Assembly (NCBI RefSeq): GCF_008180415.1
Contig: NZ_VTEI01000007.1
Span: forward strand, 1 to 64,000
Direction of reading: 5' to 3'
Origin: Rossellomorea vietnamensis
GTDB taxonomy: Bacteria; Bacillota; Bacilli; Bacillales; Bacillaceae_B
Length of the DNA: 64,000 nucleotides
A program made the translations under genes and the position numbers. The notes below the pieces were generated by a model. The model was not told where the DNA came from and made no database searches. It saw only the letters and a program-made list of their open reading frames with translations. How positions within the stretch are numbered: position 1 is the stretch's first letter; every line of letters starts with the position of its first letter. Below are positions 17,498 through 26,329 of this stretch, in pieces.

Positions 17498-17545
17498 AAG
17501 CATGTAAAAAGCCTGCCATCTTGTGACAGGCTTTTTACATGCTTT
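17497..17545 (+). terminator. Terminator of the thioesterase gene
   Basis: A perfect 19-bp inverted repeat (17497-17515 with 17527-17545) contains AAAAAGCCTG and CAGGCTTTTT around an 11-base loop. The T run is embedded in the stem. Confidence 0.85.
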
Positions 17546-17642
17546 CCATTGCAACTATCATGGCTTTCAAGAAAGACAAGAGCTTCACATCCTTTTTCCA
17601 GAGAACCTCCAGTAATAAATCCTAAAGAACACTCTATGCAAA

Positions 17643-17815
17643 AGGCTGTTTTCACTTATATTGTTGCTTTCGGATATCCCCGGATAATAAGAGTTTTATC
17701 TCTTATTGGGGGAGAGTAGCTCTTTTCTTTTCGATGTTCCCTGATTTTACCTCTCTTGATATGGTTACTTTTTCTGAATAAGTATCAAATAGCAACAATG
17801 GTTTCGAATAGAGCC
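17643..17815 (+). mobile_element. Family A MITE copy A3 (173 bp)
   Basis: It runs from AGGCTGTTTTCAC to GAATAGAGCC and is flanked by ATGCAAA (17636-17642) and TTGCAAA (17816-17822), six of seven bases identical. The internal GAGCCGG block is missing, explaining the shorter length. Confidence 0.75.
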
Positions 17816-17985
17816 TTGCAAAAACAGGCCTGAGAAAAGAGCGTAAGAGAACAGGTTTCTCACACGTTCACCACTCTGGAATTCATTGCAACTAGCAATA
17901 GCTATTAACTTTGATCCATAACCCTTAGCTGAGCCTGCCTGTTGAACAAAAAAGAACCAGCCATCTTTGACTGGTCCTTCGAAAC

Positions 17986-19050
17986 TTATGGTACGAATTG
18001 CTGGATAAAATTTTGAGTAAAGTACTTTCGATATACTCCCACTCCAAGATGCGTAAAATCCGGTTCCAATAAAGTTTTCCGGTGTCCCTCTGAGTTCAGC
18101 CATCCATGTACAGCTGCTGGGCCGTCGGCATACTGGGCTGCAATATTTTCCCCTGCCATACCAAAGACAATATTTCCGCTTTCCAAACGGTCTGCAAGTG
18201 TTCCGGAAGTAGGGGATTCATGGGAAAAATAATCCTGTTCAAACATATCTTTGCTGTGCTGTTCCGCAACAGAGGCTGTTACCTCATCCCATTCCACCTC
18301 ACCTGCTTCATAGCTTGACCGGATAATATTAGTGATTTCGAATATTTGCTTTTCACTGCCTTCTGCTATCTCATCCCACTTTTCTTGGGGGATATCGCTT
18401 TCTTCCATTAATTCCCCTCTATACACCATCTCATAAGGCCTTTGTTCAATCAGTGTCTCTTTATTGAACAGGCGTATGCTGACAAGTTTTCCTGTATACT
18501 TATCAAGGTATAGCTGTGCATATACATCCCCGAGCGAAGTCAGCATCCTTGTATTCAGGTCTTCTTCAGATAGTTCGAAACGGTAGGTACCTTCATCAAC
18601 ATTTACAACAATTTCAGATTCAACGGGAGAAGTTTGGTAGATTTCTTTAATCGTCTGCCCCACTTTGAATGGTTCTATCTCTGCTTCATCTCCAGCCGCA
18701 TAAATGGTGACGATTTTGCTTCGAAGTATGCCAACTTGAAAGTACTTCTGGTCAGAAATATGATAGATCCACCACTCATACCCATATGCTGATGGATCAA
18801 TACGGTCAGGTTCGCCTAATTGGGCAACCAGCTCTTCAGCACTCTTATTAATAAAGGAGGCCATCCCCAAGGCAGGAGCACCCATATTAGGATTCTCTTT
18901 TGTTCCATTGAGAGAGTCATTCTGATCTTCCTGAGGTTCATTTGTTGCAGGCCCTTGTAATATAGGGGTGTCATCCTGCTTTCCATTTGAATAAATACCG
19001 ACAAAAATTATAATAGCTAGAATCGTTAAGATACGAAGTAAAGTTTTCAG
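17986..19050 (-). CDS. ylbC: CAP (SCP/PR1) domain protein YlbC, probable CTG start
   Basis: This 354-residue protein has an N-terminal membrane anchor (TLLRILTILAIIIFVGI), a CAP-associated region (ELVAQLGEPDRIDPSAYGY, about residues 75-95) and a C-terminal CAP domain with HSKDMFEQDYFSHESP and GWLNSEGHRKTLL. The only good start is CTG at 19050, seven bases after a perfect AAAGGAGG; a TAA lies two codons upstream, and no ATG, GTG or TTG occurs in frame until the ATG at 18885, which would remove the anchor and the start of the domain. B. subtilis YlbC is 346 residues. The exported CAP domain's role is unknown. Confidence 0.88.
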   Translation of the reverse strand: MKTLLRILTILAIIIFVGIYSNGKQDDTPILQGPATNEPQEDQNDSLNGTKENPNMGAPALGMASFINKSAEELVAQLGEPDRIDPSAYGYEWWIYHISDQKYFQVGILRSKIVTIYAAGDEAEIEPFKVGQTIKEIYQTSPVESEIVVNVDEGTYRFELSEEDLNTRMLTSLGDVYAQLYLDKYTGKLVSIRLFNKETLIEQRPYEMVYRGELMEESDIPQEKWDEIAEGSEKQIFEITNIIRSSYEAGEVEWDEVTASVAEQHSKDMFEQDYFSHESPTSGTLADRLESGNIVFGMAGENIAAQYADGPAAVHGWLNSEGHRKTLLEPDFTHLGVGVYRKYFTQNFIQQFVP

Positions 19051-19507
19051 GAGTTATCCTCCTTTCTCTTAGTATGCTGATATAAAAATTTCATTTAAAT
19101 CCTTTAAGATATACCGTCGATTTACACATCGGGATAAAGACTTTATGTATATATAACTATTATTAGTATAGCATTACTTGTAATTCCTTTTACAGTAAGA
19201 CCTTTTAAATTTTTTCTGAAATGCGTATTCATTTCGATTTGTTTATTTATTACCTATACTATTCACCGGCCACTTCATTTATTTAGCATTGAGCCGCTTT
19301 AATAAACACTTTGAAAAGCCTTGTTTCAAACAGTATGAAAAAAAAGCCCTTAAGAAAACAGCCTGAAATTGGAGAAGCACCGGAACATAAATAGAGCCGT
19401 CCTCAAGTAAAGGACGACTTCTCATCAAAATAGAAGTGACTGTTATCTATCGACCATCCATACCATGAGATCAAACCTGCGCTGATCAGTTAAGGCCTTG
19501 GCTTAAA
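19051..19507. other. 457-base gap upstream of ylbC
   Basis: The sequence is A+T-rich and holds the ylbC ribosome binding site (19058-19065) and presumably its promoter. A small inverted repeat (CGTCCT/AGGACG) lies near 19397-19415. I see no gene. Confidence 0.4.
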
Positions 19508-19942
19508 TTAACAAGGTTTGTTAGAGCTGATTTCGTGTTGGGATATTTTTTCTATAGCCAAGTTGGTTTGATGATCCAGCTTATCCCTGACTGCCAGGTC
19601 TCCAAGAGAGACTATACCTACAAGTTTTTGTCCATCAACCACCGGCAGCCTCCTGATTTGATGACGGCTCATTAATGATGCCGCCTCCTCGATCGAAGCT
19701 TCTGCTCCGATGGTGACCAGTTCATCACTCATCACTTGTTCTACTTTAGAAGACCCCGGATGCTTCTCTGCCACCCCTCTGATGACTATATCCCTATCTG
19801 TGATCATTCCCGCCAAAAGATCTCCATTTACAATCGGTATTGCACCGACATCATACTCCTTCATTTTGACAGCTACTTCAAATACATTATCAAGCAATGT
19901 GCAAGTTTCGACTTTTGTGGTCATTATATCTTTTACATTCAA
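19508..19942 (-). CDS. ylbB: CBS-domain pair protein YlbB
   Basis: This 144-residue protein is two CBS repeats: the first about residues 1-60 (DIMTTKVETC, VGAIPIVNG, GMITDRDIVIRG), the second about 68-125 (VMSDELVTIG, IRRLPVVDG, VGIVSLGDLAV). Such stand-alone pairs usually bind adenine nucleotides and act as sensors; no partner domain is present. It matches B. subtilis ylbB by position. Confidence 0.92.
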   Translation of the reverse strand: MNVKDIMTTKVETCTLLDNVFEVAVKMKEYDVGAIPIVNGDLLAGMITDRDIVIRGVAEKHPGSSKVEQVMSDELVTIGAEASIEEAASLMSRHQIRRLPVVDGQKLVGIVSLGDLAVRDKLDHQTNLAIEKISQHEISSNKPC

Positions 19943-20150
19943 GCTGCTCCCCTCCCTTCTGAATAGATACTGCTATTATCATTCTCTTTTAAAAGAGAAG
20001 TATTCGCCTGCATACCCGGTAATTACTATTTTCGTCACAATGTATTCGTTGCATCAATTGAAAAATTCCACTATTATAAAGAATGAGGAATTTTGCATTC
20101 TGCAGAAAATCACAAGAAAAGAATGCGTTGAAGATATTGGAGGGATATAT

Positions 20151-20510
20151 ATGCGTTTTGAAACTTCTGGCGTCGATAAAATGAAAGCGGATTTAAACAG
20201 ACTTGATGAAGTGATGAGCTCACATGGAATGCATCGTGATGGGCAATGGGATTATGAGCGCGTCACATATGACAAAAAGTTTGAGATCAAAGAGGGTACA
20301 TTCTACCTTAGAATTCAAGGTCATACGGTAAATGGTGACATTGGGAAACATGATGCAATCATCCAACTAATGACACCACTGCTGGGAAAACATTATTACC
20401 CGCATGGCATCGAATATGGTGAAGGAGAACACTTTCCTGCACACCTTGTGACAACGTGTGAGAAGCTGTTGGGCGAAATTAAAGCAGAAGTGTCAGGATT
20501 TGCAGAATAA
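20151..20510 (+). CDS. ylbA: YugN-like family protein YlbA
   Basis: This 119-residue protein has YugN-family sequence: MRFETSGVDKMKADLNRLDE and WDYERVTYDKKFEIKEG, then HYYPHGIEYGEGEHFP. Function is unknown. I start at ATG 20151, seven bases after GGAGGG; the frame is open upstream but the extra residues have no support. It is divergent from ylbB, as in B. subtilis. Confidence 0.88.
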   Translation: MRFETSGVDKMKADLNRLDEVMSSHGMHRDGQWDYERVTYDKKFEIKEGTFYLRIQGHTVNGDIGKHDAIIQLMTPLLGKHYYPHGIEYGEGEHFPAHLVTTCEKLLGEIKAEVSGFAE

Positions 20511-20522
20511 CGAATAACTCCG

Positions 20523-20558
20523 CAGGCAGAAAGGGATTACCTTTCTGCCTGTTTTTTT
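20523..20558 (+). terminator. Terminator of ylbA
   Basis: A 12-bp perfect stem CAGGCAGAAAGG/CCTTTCTGCCTG with loop GATTA is followed by seven T. Confidence 0.92.
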
Positions 20559-20562
20559 GTAA

Positions 20563-20676
20563 AGGCTGCTTTCTCCTAAATAGTTGCTTCCGGAAAAATC
20601 CCAAGTCCCGGATTCCCCCTGGAATCGAAATTATTTCTTTAACCATGAAAGGCAGAAAAGTCTAGAAAAAAGAGCC
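20563..20676 (+). mobile_element. Family A MITE copy A4 (internally deleted)
   Basis: It keeps AGGCTGCTTTCTCC and GAAAAATCCCAAG at the left and AAAAAAGAGCC at the right, but lacks much of the centre. Flanks TTTGTAA and TTTTAAA match at five of seven bases. The 236 bases up to the next gene hold no other recognised element. Confidence 0.6.
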
Positions 20677-20912
20677 TTTTAAAAAAACACTGATGACTTT
20701 TTTAAACCCGTATGAAAGGTTCGATATGCAGAGGGCTGCACTTAGTATTCCGTGAGGGTTTCAAGTTTTGAATCTTTGGATAATAAGCTGCGTACTCGGC
20801 GAAGATAGATTAAAGTGAAAAAACTTTAGAATTGGAAGCTGTGCTCTGTTCAGTTTAGGACATATTGTAATATAATAGTTATATAGGTACATAAGAAGAA
20901 AGGGGCACCAAA

Positions 20913-21971
20913 TTGACAAAGTTTCTTTCCAAGAAAATGATCATAGTCAGCATCTCAGTCATTTTCACTATTTTATTGCTTTATTATATCCTCCCTGTAT
21001 CCATCCCGCTTATAGCTGCCATAGTCACAGCACTGTTACTGGACCCTGCGGTGAAAATGCTTGAAAGAAGATTTAAGATCAAAAGAAAACTTGCTGTCTT
21101 AATCGTCTTTATCATTTTTATACTATCAATCGGTGTGATTTCTTACTTCGTGATTACGAAAGTCGTTGGTGAAGGTGTCAAACTGGTAGAGGATATTCCC
21201 TTATATATCAATCAGCTAAGCGATATCTGGCTGTCTTACGAAAAACAATTTACCAATGCTGCAAAGGATCTGCCAATTGAAATTGTCAAAGAAACGAGCA
21301 GAGAGGTTCAGGACTTTTTAACCAGCTTCAAAAACAGCTTGAAAGAATATTTGGATATAGAGAAAATAAGTGCATTCCTCGCGTATATCCCTAACTATTT
21401 AGTCAGTTTTCTTGTATTCTTAATAGCACTGTTCATGTTTATGCTTGACCTTCCAAGGATAAAACAAACGATTTTCAACCATCTGACAGAAAAAACAGCT
21501 GAGAAAGTAAATTTTATGACTTCGAGACTTTCTTATGTGATTTTCGGATTCTTTAAAGCACAATTTCTGGTTAGTATTATCATTTTTGTAGTTGCACTAA
21601 TCGGCCTTCTCTTTATTTCTCCTGAAGTGGCCGTCGTCATGTCAATCATTATATGGGTCATTGATTTCATTCCTTTGATTGGATCTATCGTGGTGCTCGC
21701 CCCTTGGGCCATATTCCACTTACTATCAGGAAATCTTACTTTGGGAACGGAGCTCGCAATACTTGCTGCGGTCCTTCTAATCATCCGCAGGACCGTCGAA
21801 CCTAAAGTGATGGGGAGCCACATCGGTCTCTCTCCTCTGGCAACGCTGATTGCGATGTATCTCGGTTTAAAACTGCTCGGTGTTCTCGGTTTCATTCTGG
21901 GACCATTAATTTTAATCGTGTTCAATTCTGCTAAAGAAGCGGGAATTATTAAGATGAACTTCAAAATTTAA
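20913..21971 (+). CDS. AI-2E family transporter
   Basis: This 352-residue membrane protein has two N-terminal hydrophobic segments (residues 8-45), another at about 60-80, a soluble stretch with amphipathic helices (100-150), then four or five C-terminal segments. IGLSPLATLIAMYLG and GVLGFILGPL near the C-terminus are family signatures. The family includes quorum-signal exporters and Na+/H+ antiporters, so the substrate is not predictable. It starts at TTG 20913 after AAGAAAGGGG. It is not at this site in B. subtilis as far as I recall. Confidence 0.88.
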   Translation: MTKFLSKKMIIVSISVIFTILLLYYILPVSIPLIAAIVTALLLDPAVKMLERRFKIKRKLAVLIVFIIFILSIGVISYFVITKVVGEGVKLVEDIPLYINQLSDIWLSYEKQFTNAAKDLPIEIVKETSREVQDFLTSFKNSLKEYLDIEKISAFLAYIPNYLVSFLVFLIALFMFMLDLPRIKQTIFNHLTEKTAEKVNFMTSRLSYVIFGFFKAQFLVSIIIFVVALIGLLFISPEVAVVMSIIIWVIDFIPLIGSIVVLAPWAIFHLLSGNLTLGTELAILAAVLLIIRRTVEPKVMGSHIGLSPLATLIAMYLGLKLLGVLGFILGPLILIVFNSAKEAGIIKMNFKI

Positions 21972-22035
21972 TTCTACTTACTAAGGGCTTGATACGGATT
22001 CTGTACATTCCAATACATTAACCTTAAATATAAGT

Positions 22036-22066
22036 GAGGCAGGTCGATTATCGACCTGCCTCTTTT
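22036..22066 (+). terminator. Terminator of the AI-2E family gene
   Basis: A 12-bp perfect stem GAGGCAGGTCGA/TCGACCTGCCTC with loop TTA is followed by TTTT, which is also the start of a family A copy. Confidence 0.85.
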
Positions 22067-22211
22067 CGTAAGCTTTGTTTTCCCAAAGAATAACCAGAAT
22101 TCACCGGTGTAACCTGGTGATCTTGAAAGAAAAGACCTGCCCTTCCCGATTAGAGAGAAAACCCTTAGGTTCCGGGGAAATCCCAAAACAGCACTATTTG
22201 CGAAAACAGCC
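22061..22211 (-). mobile_element. Family A MITE copy A5 (inverted, shortened)
   Basis: Read on the minus strand it begins GGCTGTTTTCGCAAATAGTGC and ends near CTTACGAAAAGA. The core GATTAGAGAGAAAACCC is recognisable. It abuts the terminator on one side and the stop codon of the Eis-like pseudogene on the other. Confidence 0.65.
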
Positions 22212-22212
22212 T

Positions 22213-23358
22213 TTAGAAAAAATCAATAAAGAAACCAGATTTTACTTGCACGTTTTCTGTTAAGATCTGGATTTTCTGCGAATCTCCCTTTATGAGCCCC
22301 ATGTTGCAAAGCTCTGTGGCGGAATAATTCCCGAAAATCAGCGGAATTAAAACATTGACGTCCAGCTCCAGATCCACCTCATAGTCAGATGACAATTTCT
22401 CTATTTTCTTATTAGCAAGAAGAAATTTCCCATTGTTCCAAGACGCATAATCGTCATGGATGTTCATTGATAATTCCCCTTTAAAGGAATGGAAATATAA
22501 TTAAAAAAATGAAAAGACATCTACTACTCTTGCCATGAAATATGGTTGAAGTTCTGTTATGGTTTTCGGGTTATGAAATAGAAAGGGCAAAGGATCGCGC
22601 GGATGCAAGACCAATTCAACTTCTGCCAGCATGGAGTCATGCTGGCAGACGAAATTCCATAAACCATTTCTAGCCTCAGCATTCAGTGCAATAAACTCTT
22701 CTACTTTCATCTTCTGGTCTTTGACATCATAAAGAATATATCCAATGTCTTCGCCTTTATCGTCAGCGTAGACTGCAACGCTGAGGGTGGTTATCGTTCT
22801 TTCCTTCCACCATTCACTATCCCTTGCCAGCATACCGTTATACCCTTTGGCATATTGCCTGTAGATTTCTTCTAATTTATATGGATAGGTATCTTTGTTG
22901 AATCTCCTTATCGTCCCGGATACTGGCTCAAACATTTTTAATTCTGCCTTTGGTACTTTTACCTTTTTTAATGTGGTAAACAATTCCCAGCCATATTTTC
23001 GATAGAATGCAATCGAGAAAGGATGAAGCATTGAAAGAGTTTGTCCTTTTTCCCTCATCCGTTCCAAAGTAAAGGTTAATAAATCTTTTACCAATCCCTT
23101 TCTTCTGTATTCCGGGTAGGTTGCTACTCCTGCTATCCCTCCCATCTTATATTCCGTGTCTCCCAGAAAAACACCCAGCGATAGCAGATGGAGTTTTGCA
23201 GCAAGCTTATCTTCAATTTCAATGCCATATAACTCGTGGGTATCCAATTGCTTATACCTTTTTTCTAATTCCTCTTCTGGAATCTTGTATTGAAAGGCAT
23301 ACATCGATAAGTTTAAAGTTTCTTCATAATATTGTTTATCAAGCCTCTTGATTGTCAT
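22213..23358 (-). pseudogene. Eis-like GNAT N-acetyltransferase, single-base frameshift
   Basis: The first 285 codons (22501-23358) give a GNAT domain (MGGIAGVATYPEYRRKGL for acetyl-CoA binding, then SMLHPFSIAFYRKYGWE) and the second Eis domain up to QPYFMARVVDV. A stop follows a run of seven T. Removing one T joins the frame to FNYISIPLKGELSMN and the sterol-carrier-like C-terminal domain (DDYASWNNGKFLL...), giving about 381 residues, normal for Eis relatives. It is either a real mutation, a phase-variable tract or a sequencing error; otherwise all domains are intact. Family members acetylate amines. Confidence 0.88.
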
Positions 23359-23464
23359 CCCATTTCACCTCATCGTTCAATATTCGATAGGTAAGCGTTG
23401 TATTCCTTCAACACATACAAAAAGGAGCCGGTAATTATACCAGCTCCTTTCCTTTAGGTTGCTC

Positions 23465-23926
23465 TTAAAAACCTAGAATTGCTTTTATGACAGAGGTTGT
23501 TTCTCCGCCTTTATAAAGGACATACAATAACGAATATACAGCCACTCCAGTAATCGCAGTAAAAAACCAAATGATACTTGTTATTGGTCCTAATTTTCTA
23601 TGTCTTTCATAATTCGCTTTGTAACCTGTCCATAAAGTCACCAGACCAAAGACCGCACCGGTTGTAGCCAAGGTGATATGAAAAATTAAAAACGAAGTGT
23701 AATAGATTTTAATATCATCAGGACCGCCAAATGCGGTATTTCCAACAAAGATAGTCCGGCTTGCATAAATAATAAAGAAAGTTAAGGCGAAAACGGCTGC
23801 CATGAACATGGTTTTTTTATGTGCTTCAATCTTCCTTTGTTTAATCTGCCACCAGCCTATCGCCACAGTAATGGCACTTAAAACGATAAATGTCGTGCTG
23901 ATTGTCGGTAAAATAGGTAAAGACAT
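23465..23926 (-). CDS. CtaM/YozB-like DUF420 membrane protein
   Basis: This 153-residue protein has four hydrophobic segments and the DUF420 pattern: KQRKIEAHKKTMFMA, YYTSFLIFHITLATTGAV and ERHRKLGPITSIIWFF, with conserved histidines likely at the membrane face. In S. aureus CtaM is needed for haem-A-type oxidase maturation, and YozB is the B. subtilis relative. Its position just after ctaG supports an oxidase assembly role. It starts at ATG 23926 after GAGAGGAAG. Confidence 0.88.
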   Translation of the reverse strand: MSLPILPTISTTFIVLSAITVAIGWWQIKQRKIEAHKKTMFMAAVFALTFFIIYASRTIFVGNTAFGGPDDIKIYYTSFLIFHITLATTGAVFGLVTLWTGYKANYERHRKLGPITSIIWFFTAITGVAVYSLLYVLYKGGETTSVIKAILGF

Positions 23927-23964
23927 GGTTTCTTCCTCTCTTCTCTCTATGGTAAAAGTATTAA

Positions 23965-24882
23965 TTATTCAACAGGTCTCGGTGCTGTATAACCGGCATT
24001 TTCATATTGCTGCATCGCTTGATCAGCTTCTGCCTGATCTTTTTTGTACCATTGAAAAAATAGGCTGGCGAGAACAAATCCAAATACGATTTCCTGGATG
24101 ATTTTCATTATAACACCGCCAAGCTGCTGATCATGTTCAAGTGACATGGATGTGAACAATTCGGGACCGCTTAAAGTCAAACCGGACAAAGTGCCTGCAG
24201 GAACACACAGCGCCAATGCTTTTAGCCACTCTGTGGGATCATAATAGGTGGCATAAAGTGGATTATTGGCAAATATAATTAATCCGCATGCCGGAGTCAA
24301 CAGTACGGCACTTCCAAGTATATAGCCGATTTTTTTTAAACCATGCAGGTCAATTTTATTATCTGCAGGGTTCAACAGCGGCCACCACATAAAGACTGCC
24401 AGGATGAATAAGATGAACGTAAACAAGCCATGAAGGGTCACATCTGTCCTGACATTATCAAATACAGCTGGAATATGGTAAACAGAAAACAAAATGTTAA
24501 ATGAAACAAGTGCGATAATCGGTTTAGTCATGAAAGACATTACCGGCCTGATTACCGGAAGCTTAACCACGCTCTTCCAAACCCATGCAGGAATACCAAG
24601 GAGAAGCAGAGGTGTAAAGACTAGATATAGAGTCGCCATCTGAGTCATATGGACGGAAAACAGCATAGTGCTCATCACTTCCACAGGAGAACCTTTGATA
24701 GCATATAGTAGAAGCATCGAGATTAAAAAATAGGCTGCTTGTTTAGCAGTAAGCGGTTCACTCTCTTTAAAACTGTTTCTCCACTTAACAGTGATTAAGA
24801 AATAAACAGCTGTTATAAATAAAATTGTAATTATAAATAACGGACTCCACAGTGCAAAAAATCCGAATATACCTAAATGCAT
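23965..24882 (-). CDS. ctaG: Cytochrome c oxidase assembly factor CtaG
   Basis: This 305-residue membrane protein has about seven transmembrane segments. The SVHMTQMATLYLVFTPLLLLG segment and a later HGLFTFILFILAVFMWWPLL carry conserved histidines of caa3_CtaG, which helps assemble the copper centre of cytochrome c oxidase. It lies about 480 bases downstream of ctaF rather than directly beside it. It starts at ATG 24882 after GAGGT. Confidence 0.93.
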   Translation of the reverse strand: MHLGIFGFFALWSPLFIITILFITAVYFLITVKWRNSFKESEPLTAKQAAYFLISMLLLYAIKGSPVEVMSTMLFSVHMTQMATLYLVFTPLLLLGIPAWVWKSVVKLPVIRPVMSFMTKPIIALVSFNILFSVYHIPAVFDNVRTDVTLHGLFTFILFILAVFMWWPLLNPADNKIDLHGLKKIGYILGSAVLLTPACGLIIFANNPLYATYYDPTEWLKALALCVPAGTLSGLTLSGPELFTSMSLEHDQQLGGVIMKIIQEIVFGFVLASLFFQWYKKDQAEADQAMQQYENAGYTAPRPVE

Positions 24883-25362
24883 AATGAATACCTCATTTCT
24901 TAGGAATGCTCATCTATATTATACGTTGACCCTTTCTGCAGTTCAACGTCCGCTCATGACAAGTTCATGACATTTCCCCTTGGAGCACTTTTCTCTTCCC
25001 CTGCGGAACCGCTTTTGGTTTCCGTCCCCTTTCAGCTGGCTTTCATACCAACTGAAAATATTGGCAGGTATTAGGAAAAGGACTGGGGGCTGTGAATTTA
25101 GGTGCTGTAGTGATCCTCTAAATTGTTTGCTCGGAAACGTATTCAACATCAGCATTACTTTTCCACTAACCCAAAGCCCTTTTATTTTTTATTGCTGTCA
25201 GCCGCCTTCTTAGAAGAGAATAATTTGTTCAGTCCTGCATTATGCAAATCTTTTCTCTCTTTAGAAGGTGCATCTTTTACGCTGTCCTAAAAGAGCCTTC
25301 CTTAACAAATGAAAAAAGAAAAACCCTTGAAATTGCTAAGCAATTTTCAAGGGTTTTCTTCT
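24883..25362. other. 480-base gap between ctaF and ctaG
   Basis: Apart from the ctaF terminator at its right end I see no gene. A fragment CTAAAAGAGCCTTCCTTAA near 25285 resembles a family A end. Confidence 0.4.
25320..25357 (-). terminator. Terminator of the ctaCDEF operon
   Basis: On the minus strand AAAACCCTTGAAAATTGC pairs with GCAATTTCAAGGGTTT around TTA and is followed by TTCTTTTTTC. It lies five bases after the ctaF stop, so ctaG probably needs its own promoter or readthrough. Confidence 0.85.
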
Positions 25363-25695
25363 TTAAATCCAAACGATTGTCATAAAAGCCAAAATGGTAA
25401 TAAATCCAACGAATGCTCCTGAATATAGAAACAAAGCAGGGGCTTCATGTCCTTTATGGCTCATATGCATGAAATAATACAATTGGAAAATAAGCTGCAC
25501 AGCAGCAAGGAGTAGAATAAATGGTATTACAAACCATTTTGAAAATCCACCCGCGACTGCTACGAAAGCCGTCAAAGTCAAGAAGATCATTAGAGCAAAT
25601 GAAACTACCTGCATTCTCATGTCCTCTGCATTTTTCTTGCGGCGATATTCGTAATCTACACTTGGGTTACCTGAATTTGATTGTACATTCGCCAT
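25363..25695 (-). CDS. ctaF: Cytochrome c oxidase subunit IV
   Basis: This 110-residue protein has three hydrophobic segments (about residues 28-47, 52-75, 85-108) and the YYFMHMSHKGHE motif of bacterial subunit IV. It is a small structural subunit of the caa3 oxidase in the plasma membrane. It starts four bases past the ctaE stop and is the last gene before a terminator. Confidence 0.94.
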   Translation of the reverse strand: MANVQSNSGNPSVDYEYRRKKNAEDMRMQVVSFALMIFLTLTAFVAVAGGFSKWFVIPFILLLAAVQLIFQLYYFMHMSHKGHEAPALFLYSGAFVGFITILAFMTIVWI

Positions 25696-25699
25696 CAGT

Positions 25700-26329
25700 T
25701 TATCCCACCATTCCCATTAGATATACTACCGTGAAGATGAAAACCCACACGACATCGATAAAGTGCCAGTATAAACTCGCTACATAGAACTTTGGTGCAT
25801 TATACAAGTTCAAACCTCGTTTGGCATTGCGGACCATCAATGAAGTGATCCACATCAGACCGAAAGCCACGTGGGCACCATGAAAGCCTACTAAGGTATA
25901 GAAAGCTGAACCAAAGGCACTGCTCGTAAATGTATGGCCATATTCATGGACATAATGATTAAACTCATAAATCTCAAGTGCAAGGAAAGCAGCGCCCAGC
26001 AAAACTGTGATTAACAGCCAAGCCTGCATACCCTTGAAGTTATAGTTTTTCATATGATACATGGCATATACGCTTGTTAATGAACTGGTTAATAACAGCA
26101 TAGTTGCGATGAAGGCAAGCGGAAGATCGAAAATATCCTTTGCCAATGCATGGTCAGGACTTGGCACACTGTCTTTCAATGCTAGGTAAGTAGCAAACAG
26201 GGAAGCAAATAATACAGTTTCGCCTCCAAGGAAAAACCAGAATCCCATGAACTTGTTCTTGGCTTCCAAAGTAGCCTTTTCAGGGGCTGCCGGCCAAGTT
26301 TTAGGTGTAAATTTTTCTTCAGTATGCAT
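25700..26329 (-). CDS. ctaE: Cytochrome c oxidase subunit III
   Basis: This 209-residue subunit has five transmembrane segments. MGFWFFLGGETVLFASLFATY, LVGFHGAHVAFGLMW and the C-terminal YWHFIDVVWVFIFTVVYLMG are subunit III signatures. Its ATG shares one base with the ctaD stop (TAATG), indicating translational coupling and equal supply of subunits. Confidence 0.96.
   Translation of the reverse strand: MHTEEKFTPKTWPAAPEKATLEAKNKFMGFWFFLGGETVLFASLFATYLALKDSVPSPDHALAKDIFDLPLAFIATMLLLTSSLTSVYAMYHMKNYNFKGMQAWLLITVLLGAAFLALEIYEFNHYVHEYGHTFTSSAFGSAFYTLVGFHGAHVAFGLMWITSLMVRNAKRGLNLYNAPKFYVASLYWHFIDVVWVFIFTVVYLMGMVG

Noticed and set aside
18816..19004. 62-codon minus-strand frame at the ylbC 5' end
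   Set aside because: It is out of frame with ylbC; the CTG-initiated frame gives the expected membrane anchor and family length, so no frameshift is needed.
24943..25213. Short frames on both strands between ctaF and ctaG
   Set aside because: No ribosome binding site, no conserved motif and mutual overlap on opposite strands.
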